DNA of 64,000 bases from Alkalihalobacillus sp047302405 (GCF_047302405.1 NZ_CP154853.1:992001-1056000), one strand, 5' to 3'. Positions 15,914 to 24,535 are shown, numbered from the stretch's first letter. The notes: generated from the sequence alone by a model not told the origin. Translations and numbers: made by a program.

Positions 15914-17077
15914 ATGATAAAAGTAGCCATTATTGGAGCTGGTGCGATTGCCCCAGCTCATATTAAAGCGTATCAACAATTTTCGGAACGTTGTGAAATC
16001 GTGGCTTTATGTGATATTTATCCAGAAAAAGCTGAAAAACTAGCAAGTGAGCATCGTCTGAATGTAAATGTGTATACAGATTATCAGGAGTTAGCTGAGC
16101 GCACGGATATTGATCTTGTTTCAGTTTGTACGCCTCCTTATACTCATGCCCAAACGGCGATTGCTTTATTAAATTCTGGCAAGCATGTATTAGTTGAAAA
16201 GCCGATGGCCTCTTCTTTAGAAGAATGTGATGCGATGAATGAAGCAGCAAAAAGAAATCAAAAAGTGCTCTCAGTGGTCGCTCAAAATCGTTTTCAGACG
16301 CCAATGATGAAACTAAAAACGGTTCTTGAGACAAAGCTGATGGGTCCAATCGTTCATACACAAGTTGATTCATTTTGGTGGAGAGGCCATAGTTATTATG
16401 ATCTTTGGTGGAGAGGAACGTGGGAAAAAGAAGGCGGTGGGTGTACCTTAAACCATGCCGTCCATCATATTGACATTTTCCAATGGATGAATGGGATGCC
16501 AAAAGAAGTAACAGCTGTATCAACAAATACTTCTCACAACAATGCAGAGGTGGAAGATTTGTCAATTGCGATTTGTCGTTATGATGATGGAAGTTTAGCG
16601 CAAGTGACGAGCTCAGTTGTTCATCATGGAGAAGAGCAACAATTGATTTTCCAAGGGAAAAAAGCTCGTGTTTCGGTTCCATGGAAACTAACCGCGTCCA
16701 AATCTTTATCAAATGGTTTTCCAGAAAAAGATCAAGAATTAGAAGAGAAAATCCAGCAAGTGTATGATAAACAACCAGATATTCAATACGAAGGACATAC
16801 GGGTCAAATTAATGATGTGCTCCTTGCGGTCGAAGGAAATAAAGAAGTGCTCGTGGATGGTATCCAAGGTCGACAAACACTTGAACTTATTACAGCTATT
16901 TACCAAGCTTCAAGTTTGAACACATCGGTGACTCTCCCGTTAAATGAAAACAGTCCATTTTATACAAGAGAAGGAGTTATGAAGCAGGCCACTCATTTTT
17001 ATGAGAAGAAAAGTAGCATTGAGAATTTTACGGAAAATAAGATTACGACGGGTGGAAATTATTCACACGATCAATAA
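15914..17077 (+). CDS. Gfo/Idh/MocA family oxidoreductase (first)
   Basis: 387-residue NAD(P)-dependent oxidoreductase. The N-terminal Rossmann fold carries GAGAIAPAH, the conserved EKPMA motif lies near residue 97, and the C-terminal alpha/beta domain includes LNHAVHHIDIFQW with the usual catalytic His region. ATG at 15914 follows GGAGAGGG. It lies 25 bases before a second, divergent Gfo/Idh/MocA gene and the VOC gene, making a three-gene cassette inside the glucuronoxylan block. The substrate is probably a sugar acid or its keto derivative, by context. Confidence 0.9.
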   Translation: MIKVAIIGAGAIAPAHIKAYQQFSERCEIVALCDIYPEKAEKLASEHRLNVNVYTDYQELAERTDIDLVSVCTPPYTHAQTAIALLNSGKHVLVEKPMASSLEECDAMNEAAKRNQKVLSVVAQNRFQTPMMKLKTVLETKLMGPIVHTQVDSFWWRGHSYYDLWWRGTWEKEGGGCTLNHAVHHIDIFQWMNGMPKEVTAVSTNTSHNNAEVEDLSIAICRYDDGSLAQVTSSVVHHGEEQQLIFQGKKARVSVPWKLTASKSLSNGFPEKDQELEEKIQQVYDKQPDIQYEGHTGQINDVLLAVEGNKEVLVDGIQGRQTLELITAIYQASSLNTSVTLPLNENSPFYTREGVMKQATHFYEKKSSIENFTENKITTGGNYSHDQ

Positions 17078-17101
17078 AACGATTGATAAGGGGTGGACAG
17101 T

Positions 17102-18214
17102 ATGGATAAACAAGACGGAATGAATTATGCACCAATAGGTAAGGTTAACCAAGTTATCGAAAGTGGGAGTTTTCCTTTTGCTGCTATTGGACTTGATCAT
17201 GGTCATATTTATGGAATGTGTAATGGGTTGCTTGAAGCCGGTGCAGAACTAGTGGCCGTATATGATCCAGATCCTAAAAAGGTAGAAAAATTTTGCGAGA
17301 TTTTTCCTAAAGTAAAAGTCGCATCATCAGAAGAAGAAATCTTAAATGATTCTCAAATTAAGCTCATTGCGTCCGCTTGTATCCCGAATGAACGGGGAGA
17401 GTTAGGTCTTAGAACGTTGGAGCATGGGAAGCATTATTTTGCGGATAAGCCAGCTTTTACGAAGCTTGAGCAAGTCGAAAAAGCAAGGCAGAAAACAGCG
17501 GAAACAGGGCTGAAGTGGGGCATTTATTATAGTGAACGTTTGCATGTCGAAAGTGCTGTGTTTGCTGGACAATTAATTGAACAAGGGGCGATTGGGCGAG
17601 TCATTCAAGTAATAGGAACGGGGCCGCACCGTGCCAATGCTAACAGTAGACCAGATTGGTTCTTTGATCCGAATTGTTACGGTGGGATTTTATGTGATAT
17701 TGGCAGTCATCAGATTGAACAGTTTCTTCATTATACAGGAGCAAAAGATGCAAAGGTATTACACAGTAAAGTAGCGAATTATCATTTTAAGGAATACGCT
17801 CATTTTGAGGATTTTGGTGATGCGACACTTGTGGCCGATAATGGGGCAACTTTTTATTTTCGGGTTGATTGGTTGACCCCAGATGGACTCGGGACATGGG
17901 GAGATGGACGTGCACTTATTTTAGGTACAAAAGGGTATATTGAAATTCGTAAATATATTGATATTGCTCGTGATAACACGTCAAATCATTTATATCTTGT
18001 TAATCAAGAAGGAGAGAAGCATTTCGAGTTATCGGGAAAAGTTGGCTTCCCTTATTTTGGACAGTTTATTTTAGATTGTTTAGAAGGCACGGAAAATGCG
18101 ATGACACAAGAACATGCTTTTAAAGCGGCTGAGTTATGTATTATTGCACAGGAACAAGCACTAAAAATTGAAACCGCTGAAACACAGGTAAGCTTGATAC
18201 CATCGAAGGGGTGA
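17102..18214 (+). CDS. Gfo/Idh/MocA family oxidoreductase (second)
   Basis: 370-residue relative of the preceding protein. It has an atypical N-terminus (AAIGLDHGHIYGMCNG in place of the simple GxGxxG) and DKPAF in place of EKP, a variant seen in less-studied subgroups. CDIGSHQIEQFLHY carries the C-terminal-domain His. AAGGGGTGG precedes the ATG at 17102; a GTG at 17093 lies within that ribosome binding site. Divergent nucleotide-binding residues mean its cofactor use is uncertain. Translation is probably coupled to the following VOC gene. Confidence 0.85.
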   Translation: MDKQDGMNYAPIGKVNQVIESGSFPFAAIGLDHGHIYGMCNGLLEAGAELVAVYDPDPKKVEKFCEIFPKVKVASSEEEILNDSQIKLIASACIPNERGELGLRTLEHGKHYFADKPAFTKLEQVEKARQKTAETGLKWGIYYSERLHVESAVFAGQLIEQGAIGRVIQVIGTGPHRANANSRPDWFFDPNCYGGILCDIGSHQIEQFLHYTGAKDAKVLHSKVANYHFKEYAHFEDFGDATLVADNGATFYFRVDWLTPDGLGTWGDGRALILGTKGYIEIRKYIDIARDNTSNHLYLVNQEGEKHFELSGKVGFPYFGQFILDCLEGTENAMTQEHAFKAAELCIIAQEQALKIETAETQVSLIPSKG

Positions 18215-18219
18215 TCCAT

Positions 18220-18618
18220 TTGTTTGAAATTGAGTCGATACATCATGTGAGCCTTTCTATTACGAATTTAGAAAAAGCAAAGTTTTTTTATGGCACGATT
18301 CTTGGTTTTCAAGAAATAGAGCGTCCTGATTTTGATTTTCCTGGTGCTTGGTATCAAATTGGGAACCAGCAACTTCATTTAATTGTGCACTCAACTTCTG
18401 ATACTTTAAGAAAAGGCGATATTCAGACAAAGGATGGTCATTTTGCTATCCGTGTGAAAGATTATAAAAAAACTCTTCAATATTTAAAGAATAAAGGAAT
18501 TGAGATTGTAGAGAAACCAAATAGTGACAGTGGATTTGCTCAAATTTTTTGCATGGACCCAGATCGGAATTTAATTGAACTGAATGTTGACCAAGCGATG
18601 CTCAGGGTAGAAAAATGA
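18220..18618 (+). CDS. VOC superfamily (glyoxalase/dioxygenase fold) protein
   Basis: 132-residue protein with two beta-alpha-beta-beta-beta modules. IHHVSLSITNLEKAKFFYG near the N-terminus and DPDRNLIELN near the C-terminus supply the usual metal ligands (His and Glu). A TTG at 18220 with AAGGGGTGA just upstream is the likely start; GTG 18211 would overlap the previous stop. VOC enzymes include glyoxalase I, epimerases, isomerases and dioxygenases, so the reaction is open. Its position next to two Gfo/Idh/MocA genes suggests a sugar-acid isomerase or epimerase. Confidence 0.8.
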   Translation: MFEIESIHHVSLSITNLEKAKFFYGTILGFQEIERPDFDFPGAWYQIGNQQLHLIVHSTSDTLRKGDIQTKDGHFAIRVKDYKKTLQYLKNKGIEIVEKPNSDSGFAQIFCMDPDRNLIELNVDQAMLRVEK

Positions 18619-18658
18619 TTAGATAATTTGGTGAGCAAGTATGTTTAGTAATGAATAA

Positions 18659-18706
18659 GGACTGAGCCCTGACTAGTTAGTCAATTAGAGTGGGGGCAGT
18701 CCTTTG
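18659..18706 (+). terminator. Possible terminator after the VOC gene
   Basis: GGACTG-AG-CCC pairs with GGG-GG-CAGTCC across a long loop, followed by TTTGTCT. Weak T run. The remaining bases to 18820 are gene-free. Confidence 0.45.
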
Positions 18707-18820
18707 TCTAAAAGTCTAGCGCTAAAAGAATAGAGACATGCACAAGAAAGAATGAAAAAATCCTGATACGGATACGTTTCTTTGATTTTTTAGGAGTAAG
18801 TATGGAAGGAGGGGGATAAA

Positions 18821-19507
18821 TTGATTTTTGAAATTAGTGAACGAAACGAGTTTGCGTCGACCCGAGATTACGTTTATCATGTATTGCGAGAAAATATTAT
18901 CTCATTAAAACTTGAACCAGGTTTAAACATATCAGAAAAAGAAATATCGGAAAAACTTCAAGTCAGCCGAACTCCTGTAAGAGAAGCCTTTGTTAAACTG
19001 GTGCAAGATGAACTCTTAGAAGTATTTCCACAAAGAGGATCATTTGTCGCACTCATTGATCTTAAGCATGTAGAAGAGGCTAGATTTATTCGTGAACATT
19101 TAGAGATTGCCGCTATACAATTAGCCTGTGAGCTCTTTTCCCCTACCTATTTGGAGAAACTCGAATTTAATTTATATATGCAAAAACGTTGTGTTGAAGT
19201 AGGAGACTATAAGAAATTTTTTGAACTGGATGAGGAGTTTCATGAGACTATTTCTGAAGGGTGTGGAAAAAAGAGAATTTGGATGATTATTCAGCAGATG
19301 AATACTCATTTAAATCGCGTAAGAATGTTGAGTCTGACAGACAACTATAATTGGGATATTCTTTTATCCCAGCATGAAGGAATGATTGAAGCGATACGAG
19401 CACAAGATTCGGTAAAAGCAAAAGAAATCATCCATCATCATCTTACGCTCGTGAACAACGATCAAAGTGAGCTGAAAATCGCTTATCCCAATTATTTTAA
19501 ACGATGA
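18821..19507 (+). CDS. GntR family (FadR/FCD) transcriptional regulator
   Basis: 228-residue regulator with an N-terminal winged helix (residues ~10-75, including LQVSRTPVREAFVKL) and an all-helical FCD ligand domain with metal-binding His residues (DEEFHETI, HEGMIEAI, HHHL). The start is TTG at 18821 with GGAGGGGG 6 bases upstream. FCD regulators commonly control hexuronate genes (UxuR/ExuR-like role) and sense a sugar acid. Directly upstream of the uxaC stub, uxuA and uxuB, it is probably their regulator. Confidence 0.9.
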   Translation: MIFEISERNEFASTRDYVYHVLRENIISLKLEPGLNISEKEISEKLQVSRTPVREAFVKLVQDELLEVFPQRGSFVALIDLKHVEEARFIREHLEIAAIQLACELFSPTYLEKLEFNLYMQKRCVEVGDYKKFFELDEEFHETISEGCGKKRIWMIIQQMNTHLNRVRMLSLTDNYNWDILLSQHEGMIEAIRAQDSVKAKEIIHHHLTLVNNDQSELKIAYPNYFKR

Positions 19508-19516
19508 GGTGATATT

Positions 19517-19600
19517 GTGACTTCCTTTATGAATGATGATTTTTTACTAGAAACAGAGAAGGACAAATTAGCTTTAGAACTAGAAGAAATGGAGTTGTAA
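19517..19600 (+). pseudogene. uxaC: N-terminal stub resembling uxaC (glucuronate isomerase)
   Basis: A 27-codon frame with a good ribosome binding site (GAGGTGAT) and a GTG start. Its first 14 residues (VTSFMNDDFLLETE) resemble the N-terminus of UxaC as recalled for E. coli (MTPFMTEDFLLDTE). Afterwards the similarity stops and a TAA follows, five bases before uxuA. Read as what remains after an internal deletion of uxaC; it could also serve as a coupling leader for uxuA. Full-length UxaC would be ~470 residues. Confidence 0.55.
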
Positions 19601-19604
19601 ACAG

Positions 19605-20702
19605 ATGAGAATGGTATTTCGGTGGTTTGGTGAAGGGAATGAGCTCATTCCACTAGAACATGTGAAACAAATTCCTGGCGTCGAAGGAATTGTCTGGGCT
19701 CTTCATGACATCCCTGTAGGTGAAGAATGGCCATTGGCTCGTATAAAAGAAGTGGAGGAACAAGCTCTGCTTAATGGCCTCAATATTGATGTCGTTGAAA
19801 GCGTAAATATACATGAAGATATTAAACTAGGGTTACCAACAAGAGAGCGATATATTGAAAACTATAAAATAACCATTGAAAGATTAGCTCAAGTCGGGGT
19901 AAAAGTAATTTGTTATAACTTTATGCCGGTATTTGATTGGACACGGACAGATTTATTTAAAGAGCTTGAAGATGGATCCACAGCTTTATTTTTTGAGAAA
20001 GCCAAGATTGCCAATATAGATCCTATGGAACTGGTAAAAGAAATTTCTGAGAACTCTTCCCTAACAATGCCAGGTTGGGAACCCGAGAGACTGAAATATT
20101 TATCCAAATTATTTGATGACTATAAAAAGGTGACGGAAGAAGACCTTTGGAACAACTTACAATACTTTTTAGAACAAATCATACCTGTTGCAGAAGAAAA
20201 CAATATAAAAATGGCGATTCATCCAGATGACCCTCCTTTTTCTGTTTTCGGCTTACCAAGAATCATTATTAATAAAGAAAATATCGGGCGCTTTTTAAAG
20301 CTTGTGGACCGTCCGGCAAATGGGTTAACGCTTTGTAGTGGATCGTTAGGAGCCAATCCAAATAATAATGTGGCTCATATGGTAAGAGAATTTGCGGACC
20401 GTATTCATTTTGCCCATATCCGCAATGTGAGAACGTATGAAAACGGTGATTTTATTGAGACGTCTCACCGCTCTTCTGACGGAACGGTTGATATTTTAAG
20501 TATTATGAAAGCTTACCATGATATTGGTTTCACTGGATACGCTAGACCCGATCATGGTCGCCATATTTGGGATGAGAAATGTCGACCTGGTTATGGACTT
20601 TACGATCGTGGCCTTGGCATTATGTACTTATGGGGAATTTGGGATTCACTTGGACGTTTGAAGCTGGAGGAGAAACAATGCTATCAATCAATGGAAATTT
20701 AA
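19605..20702 (+). CDS. uxuA: Mannonate dehydratase
   Basis: 365-residue TIM-barrel enzyme dehydrating D-mannonate to 2-keto-3-deoxygluconate in hexuronate catabolism. The N-terminal FRWFGEGNELIPLEHVKQIPG and the internal NLCSG-like LTLCSGSLGANPNN are characteristic, with metal-binding His/Cys/Asp in IHPDDPP and RPDHGRHIWDE. Length fits the family. Only a short ribosome binding site (GGAG) precedes the ATG, so translation may depend on coupling with the upstream uxaC stub. It overlaps uxuB by 25 bases. Cytoplasmic. Confidence 0.95.
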   Translation: MRMVFRWFGEGNELIPLEHVKQIPGVEGIVWALHDIPVGEEWPLARIKEVEEQALLNGLNIDVVESVNIHEDIKLGLPTRERYIENYKITIERLAQVGVKVICYNFMPVFDWTRTDLFKELEDGSTALFFEKAKIANIDPMELVKEISENSSLTMPGWEPERLKYLSKLFDDYKKVTEEDLWNNLQYFLEQIIPVAEENNIKMAIHPDDPPFSVFGLPRIIINKENIGRFLKLVDRPANGLTLCSGSLGANPNNNVAHMVREFADRIHFAHIRNVRTYENGDFIETSHRSSDGTVDILSIMKAYHDIGFTGYARPDHGRHIWDEKCRPGYGLYDRGLGIMYLWGIWDSLGRLKLEEKQCYQSMEI

Positions 20703-21526
20703 AAGGGAAAGTGGCCGTTATTACAGGAGGTAGTGGGGTTTTATGTGGAGCGATGGCCCGCGAACTTGGTAGGCAAGGAGTAAAAGTGGCTATTTTAAAC
20801 CGCCAACTTGAAAAAGGGAAAGCCGTTGAACAAGATATTCGGGAAAGGGGTGGCACCGCTCTAGCGGTTTCATGTGATGTACTCGATAAACAAAGTGTGA
20901 TCGAGGCAGAAGCTCTCATAACAGAACAGCTGGGAGAATGTGATATTTTAATTAATGGTGCAGGTGGCAACCATCCTGATGGAGCAACAACCAATGAAAC
21001 ATTTAAATTAGAAGATTTAGATAATAAAGAACTCAAAACCTTTTTTGATTTAACAACAGAAGGCTTTCAATTTGTTTTTCATTTAAATTTAATTGGGACA
21101 GTTATTCCCACACAAGTTTTTTCAAAAAAGATGGTGAATAAACCTGGGAAAACGATTATTAATATGTCTTCCATGAGTGCTCCGTTTCCGATGACAAAGG
21201 TTCCCGCTTATAGTGCAGCTAAGGCAGGAATTGATAATTTCACTCAATGGTTGGCTGTTCATATGGCAGGAGTCGGCATTAGAGTAAATTCGATTGCACC
21301 AGGTTTTTTCTTAACTGAACAAAATCGCAAACTATTAACGAATGAAGATGGGTCATTAACAGAACGTTCTCACAAAATTTTAACTCATACGCCGATGCAA
21401 AGATTTGGTAAGCCAGAAGATTTACTCGGTACCTTGATTTGGTTAGCCGATGAGAATATGTCAGGCTTTGTAACAGGAATTACGGTTCCAGTTGATGGAG
21501 GATTTTTATCTTATTCAGGTGTGTAA
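20678..21526 (+). CDS. uxuB: Short-chain dehydrogenase, D-mannonate oxidoreductase (fructuronate reductase)
   Basis: 282-residue SDR enzyme with TGGSGVLCG nucleotide site, the NGAGGNHPDGATT segment and catalytic YSAAKAG. Location overlapping uxuA and resemblance to B. subtilis UxuB (YjmF) point to NADH-dependent reduction of D-fructuronate to D-mannonate. The ATG at 20678 is preceded by GGAGGAG, inside the 3' end of uxuA, so the genes are translationally coupled. It ends with VPVDGGFLSYSGV, the usual SDR tail. Confidence 0.9.
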   Translation: MLSINGNLKGKVAVITGGSGVLCGAMARELGRQGVKVAILNRQLEKGKAVEQDIRERGGTALAVSCDVLDKQSVIEAEALITEQLGECDILINGAGGNHPDGATTNETFKLEDLDNKELKTFFDLTTEGFQFVFHLNLIGTVIPTQVFSKKMVNKPGKTIINMSSMSAPFPMTKVPAYSAAKAGIDNFTQWLAVHMAGVGIRVNSIAPGFFLTEQNRKLLTNEDGSLTERSHKILTHTPMQRFGKPEDLLGTLIWLADENMSGFVTGITVPVDGGFLSYSGV

Positions 21527-21561
21527 AAGAGAAATTTTGTTAGAGGTAAATCATCTTACAT

Positions 21562-21602
21562 AAAAAGGAAAAGCAGTGCAAGTGCACCGCTTTTCCTTTT
21601 TT
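21562..21602 (+). terminator. Rho-independent terminator after uxuB
   Basis: AAAAGGAAAAGC and GTGCA pair with TGCAC and GCTTTTCCTTTTTT. Strong, ends the aldouronate/hexuronate block. Confidence 0.9.
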
Positions 21603-21792
21603 GAAAGAGTAATTGATAAAAGGTTAGAGATCTTGATTACTTAGTTACTCAACTTTCGCATCGAGAAAATCCGTTCAACTAGTTGGCAGAGCGAAAGGGA
21701 AGCTCTTAAACAAATGCCCTTGACATGTTTGAAAAGCGAGAACGCACTATCACACCAAACGGATAAACTGCGCATCAAGAAAAAAATAATAG

Positions 21793-21920
21793 GCCCTCCG
21801 GCGGTCGCTCCCAAAACCATACTCCGCGTCCTGCAGGAACCTGGCGAGCCTCCTCGGCAAGCCTTGCGGGGTCTCGCTCCGGTTTATTCCTGCGGGAGTC
21901 TCCGTATGGTTTTGTCCGCT
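21793..21920 (-). repeat. GC-rich repeat, inverted arm 1
   Basis: Runs from GCCCTCCGGCGGTCGCTCCC to TTTTGTCCGCT and is the reverse of 22253-22381. Contains GAGCCTCCTCGGCA, TTGCGGGGTCTCG and CCTGCGGGAGTCTCCG, the core motifs of the GC-rich family in reverse. Confidence 0.85.
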
Positions 21921-22252
21921 AAGTGTCGTGGAGATGCTTGATGATATGGCCATTCTCAATCAGCTATTTCTAACGCAGAAGGACCTTCTTCTTCCCTTTG
22001 TTGGTTATGGAACTAAAGAGGTCGTTGCCAGCTATTTTTTTCCTAAGTCTGCCGTCATGAAAAGACAGGATTCCAATCGAAACAAGCTCGATCATCTAGC
22101 TAACGTACAGAGCATCAACACTGATTTGTTTACAACTGGAACGGAATGAGTCATGAAAGGAGAAAAATCATTCTCAAGCTAATGTACGTTGAAGTCATGA
22201 CTGTTTTTTTGTTCTAATGAGAAAACTGAACCTAGATTCGATTCCATGATCT

Positions 22253-22381
22253 AGCGGACAAACAGACACGGAGACTCCCGCAGGAATAAACCGTCCAATG
22301 AGACCCCGCAAGCGTGCTGAGGAGGCTCATGAGGTTCCTGCAGGACGCGGAGTGTCTGTTTGGGAGCGACCGCCGGAGGGC
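22253..22381 (+). repeat. GC-rich repeat, inverted arm 2
   Basis: Inverted partner of 21793-21920, ~128 bases, separated from it by 332 bases. A further short direct copy of its end, GTGTCTGTTTGGGAGCGAC (22352-22370), recurs at 22418-22436. Confidence 0.85.
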
Positions 22382-22580
22382 ATGAAACAAGTAGAGCATA
22401 AATCACTCCCATGTCTGGTGTCTGTTTGGGAGCGACAACCGAAGCGCTTCATTTTAGTGAACAGATTCCTTCAACAGCCTACGAAGAGAGGTGTTCAGAC
22501 TGTCAACGATTGAACCGTCCATGTAAAGTCAATTTGAGTCTTGTATCGCCCTAAAATCAATCTCTATCAACGGTTAAGAG

Positions 22581-23714
22581 TCAATCATACTCTGCGAAAG
22601 TTGAGTTAGTTATGTTAGTTCTCGTAGAAAAATGGTAGTTTAAAGGAAAGGGTTCTGGTTTTAAACACGTACTTTCCATGTGATAATATGTGCCAGTGCT
22701 TGAGGCGTCATGGAATCCATGCATGGCTTCTAGGACGTGAAAGGCAAGGTCCCCATTCGCTCTATGAGCTTTTTGTTGTTGAATTGACTTTGCCATATCA
22801 GCTACGCCAATTCCACGGCTATTTTGATCATATTGGTGGGTTAATGAAACTTCAACAAACTCGTGTTCATCGCGTTTTCGTATGAACACTGGACCGCCAA
22901 ATGTATTAGGATCAGGTACGAGTAACGTTCCTTCACTGCCGTAAACTTCCATACGTGGAAGAGTAGAGCCACCAAACACATCAAAACTTGTAATCATCGT
23001 CCCAATCGCTCCTGATGCAAAATCAAGCACTCCTGAAATATGGGTAGGAGTTTGGACTTGAATTTTTGTGCCTGCTTTTGGTTCACTTGTAATGGTTCGT
23101 TCAGGATAGCTAATACGTGCAGAACCAGAGATTCGTTTAATTGGACCTAGCATTGCGATTAATGCAGTTAAGTAATAAGGTCCCATATCAAACATTGGGC
23201 CACCACCGACATCGTAATAAAAGGATGGTTCAGGATGCCAATGCTCATGTCCGCGACTCATCATAAAGGCCGTAGCCCCAATAGGAGTACCGATTTCCCC
23301 TTTTTCAATGAGGTGGATAGCAGTTTGAATTCCCCCACCTAAAAAAGTATCAGGAGCACTGCCAATACGAAGCCCCTTTTTCTTGGCTACATCTAAAATC
23401 TGTCGCCCTTCTTCGCGTGTGACCGCTAGTGGTTTTTCTGTATAAACATGCTTTCCTGCTTCAAGTGCTTGAATACAAACGGTTGCATGTGCTTTTGGAG
23501 TCGTTAAGTTAATGACAAGTTCAATGTCTTCGTCGTTTAGTAATTCTTGTATCGTATAGGCTTTTACGTCATAGCGTGTTGCTTGAGCTTTTGTACGCTC
23601 AAGGTCGAGATCAGCACATGCGCTCAGATCAAAATGTTCAAATTCTAAACAATTTTTAAAATAAACGGAGCTGATGTTTCCGCATCCAATAAGTCCTACT
23701 TTTATTTTTTCCAT
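22581..23714 (-). CDS. Gfo/Idh/MocA family oxidoreductase (third)
   Basis: 377-residue NAD(P)-dependent oxidoreductase with GCGNISSVYFKNC and EKPLA motifs and DMGPYYLTALIAMLG in the C-terminal domain. GGGGGGAGCG lies upstream of the ATG. It is the last gene of a minus-strand operon (lacI, gfo, thuA, gfo). The last ~18 residues (after KPEPFPLN) look unlike family ends and are encoded inside the right end of the IS-like relic, so the C-terminus may have been replaced by the insertion. A sugar or inositol derivative is the likely substrate. Confidence 0.88.
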   Translation of the reverse strand: MEKIKVGLIGCGNISSVYFKNCLEFEHFDLSACADLDLERTKAQATRYDVKAYTIQELLNDEDIELVINLTTPKAHATVCIQALEAGKHVYTEKPLAVTREEGRQILDVAKKKGLRIGSAPDTFLGGGIQTAIHLIEKGEIGTPIGATAFMMSRGHEHWHPEPSFYYDVGGGPMFDMGPYYLTALIAMLGPIKRISGSARISYPERTITSEPKAGTKIQVQTPTHISGVLDFASGAIGTMITSFDVFGGSTLPRMEVYGSEGTLLVPDPNTFGGPVFIRKRDEHEFVEVSLTHQYDQNSRGIGVADMAKSIQQQKAHRANGDLAFHVLEAMHGFHDASSTGTYYHMESTCLKPEPFPLNYHFSTRTNITNSTFAEYD

Positions 23715-23738
23715 GATGAATCGCTCCCCCCAATTCGT

Positions 23739-24488
23739 TTACTGACTATCTCCCATGCCGGTGTAAATATTCCCTGAACCATTGCCTGATGCTGCAAATG
23801 TACTCACTTTTTTATCACCATAAAGTGTTTTTCCTTCCGCCGTCCAGAGGAATCCACGACGCATAATCGTTTTAACCTCAGGCATGGCCACGACGTCTGC
23901 TACATGGCCTAATGAGTTGTAAAAGACACGACCGGCTCCCCAACGCTTCGTCCAAACGACTGGCATATCAACCGCTTTATTTGTTGCATGTGGTCCATCA
24001 ACAACAGGAAAACGTGTTGTCGCTAACACTTCCACAGCAGGATCTACATGAAGGTAATATTGTTCACTAACTACTTTAAAATCCATTATCCCTTCAAGTA
24101 AAGAGCTAGAGGAGTGTTTAATATTGACCATGTATTCAACACCGTCATTGCCAGGGTGAGCGACCCAATTGCCACCTGTTATAAATTGCCAGTCGACATT
24201 GTTTCGAAATGAATCACACATCCCGCCGTGGCAACCAGCTAAACCAACACCGTTCATGACGGCAGCAGAAATGTTCTGTACATATTTTTTTTCGATTTGT
24301 CCCATTGTCCAATGTGGAACGATTAAATCTAATGTTTTCAATCTTTCCCCATCGGCATATGATTCTAAAGAATTAGAAACTTCTACTTGGAAGTTTTCTT
24401 CTTCAAGAATTCCTTTAAAAATGGCTGAGACTTGTTCTGGTTCATGACCATCCCAACCACCCCATACAATTAAAGCCTTCTTTTTCAT
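23739..24488 (-). CDS. ThuA-like domain protein
   Basis: 249-residue cytoplasmic protein with the class I glutamine-amidotransferase-like fold of the ThuA (trehalose utilization) family. Characteristic stretches are ALIVWGGWDGHEPE at the N-terminus, VGLAGCHGGMCD (where amidotransferases carry the nucleophile elbow) and GAGRVFYNSLGH near the end. ThuA proteins accompany Gfo/Idh/MocA (ThuB-like) enzymes in pathways with 3-keto-sugars. AAGGAGGAG precedes the ATG. It lies between two Gfo/Idh/MocA genes with short gaps, clearly one operon. Confidence 0.88.
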   Translation of the reverse strand: MKKKALIVWGGWDGHEPEQVSAIFKGILEEENFQVEVSNSLESYADGERLKTLDLIVPHWTMGQIEKKYVQNISAAVMNGVGLAGCHGGMCDSFRNNVDWQFITGGNWVAHPGNDGVEYMVNIKHSSSSLLEGIMDFKVVSEQYYLHVDPAVEVLATTRFPVVDGPHATNKAVDMPVVWTKRWGAGRVFYNSLGHVADVVAMPEVKTIMRRGFLWTAEGKTLYGDKKVSTFAASGNGSGNIYTGMGDSQ

Positions 24489-24535
24489 AATAACTCCTCC
24501 TTAATTGTGTTCATTTCTTTTTCTTAAGCGGAAGT

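Larger units (their letters stand above)
21648..22605. mobile_element. IS-like relic with short terminal inverted repeats
   Basis: CTCAACTTTCGCA at 21648-21660 is exactly inverted at 22593-22605. Between them no intact gene is seen. A frame around 22436-22555 ends in YEERCSDCQRLNRPCK, loosely like the cysteine-rich segment of IS1182-type transposases, and 21928-22149 is an unrecognised 73-codon frame. The GC-rich repeat occurs inside in two opposed copies. Best read as a decayed insertion element invaded by repeats; family uncertain. Confidence 0.4.

Noticed and set aside
15963..16712. 249-codon frame on the minus strand opposite the first Gfo/Idh/MocA gene
   Set aside because: Fully inside a well-supported plus-strand gene, no ribosome binding site, composition (His, Leu, Ser-rich) typical of an antisense shadow.
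21928..22149. 73-codon frame between the inverted GC-rich repeats
   Set aside because: No recognised family and only weak initiation; kept as part of the IS-like relic.
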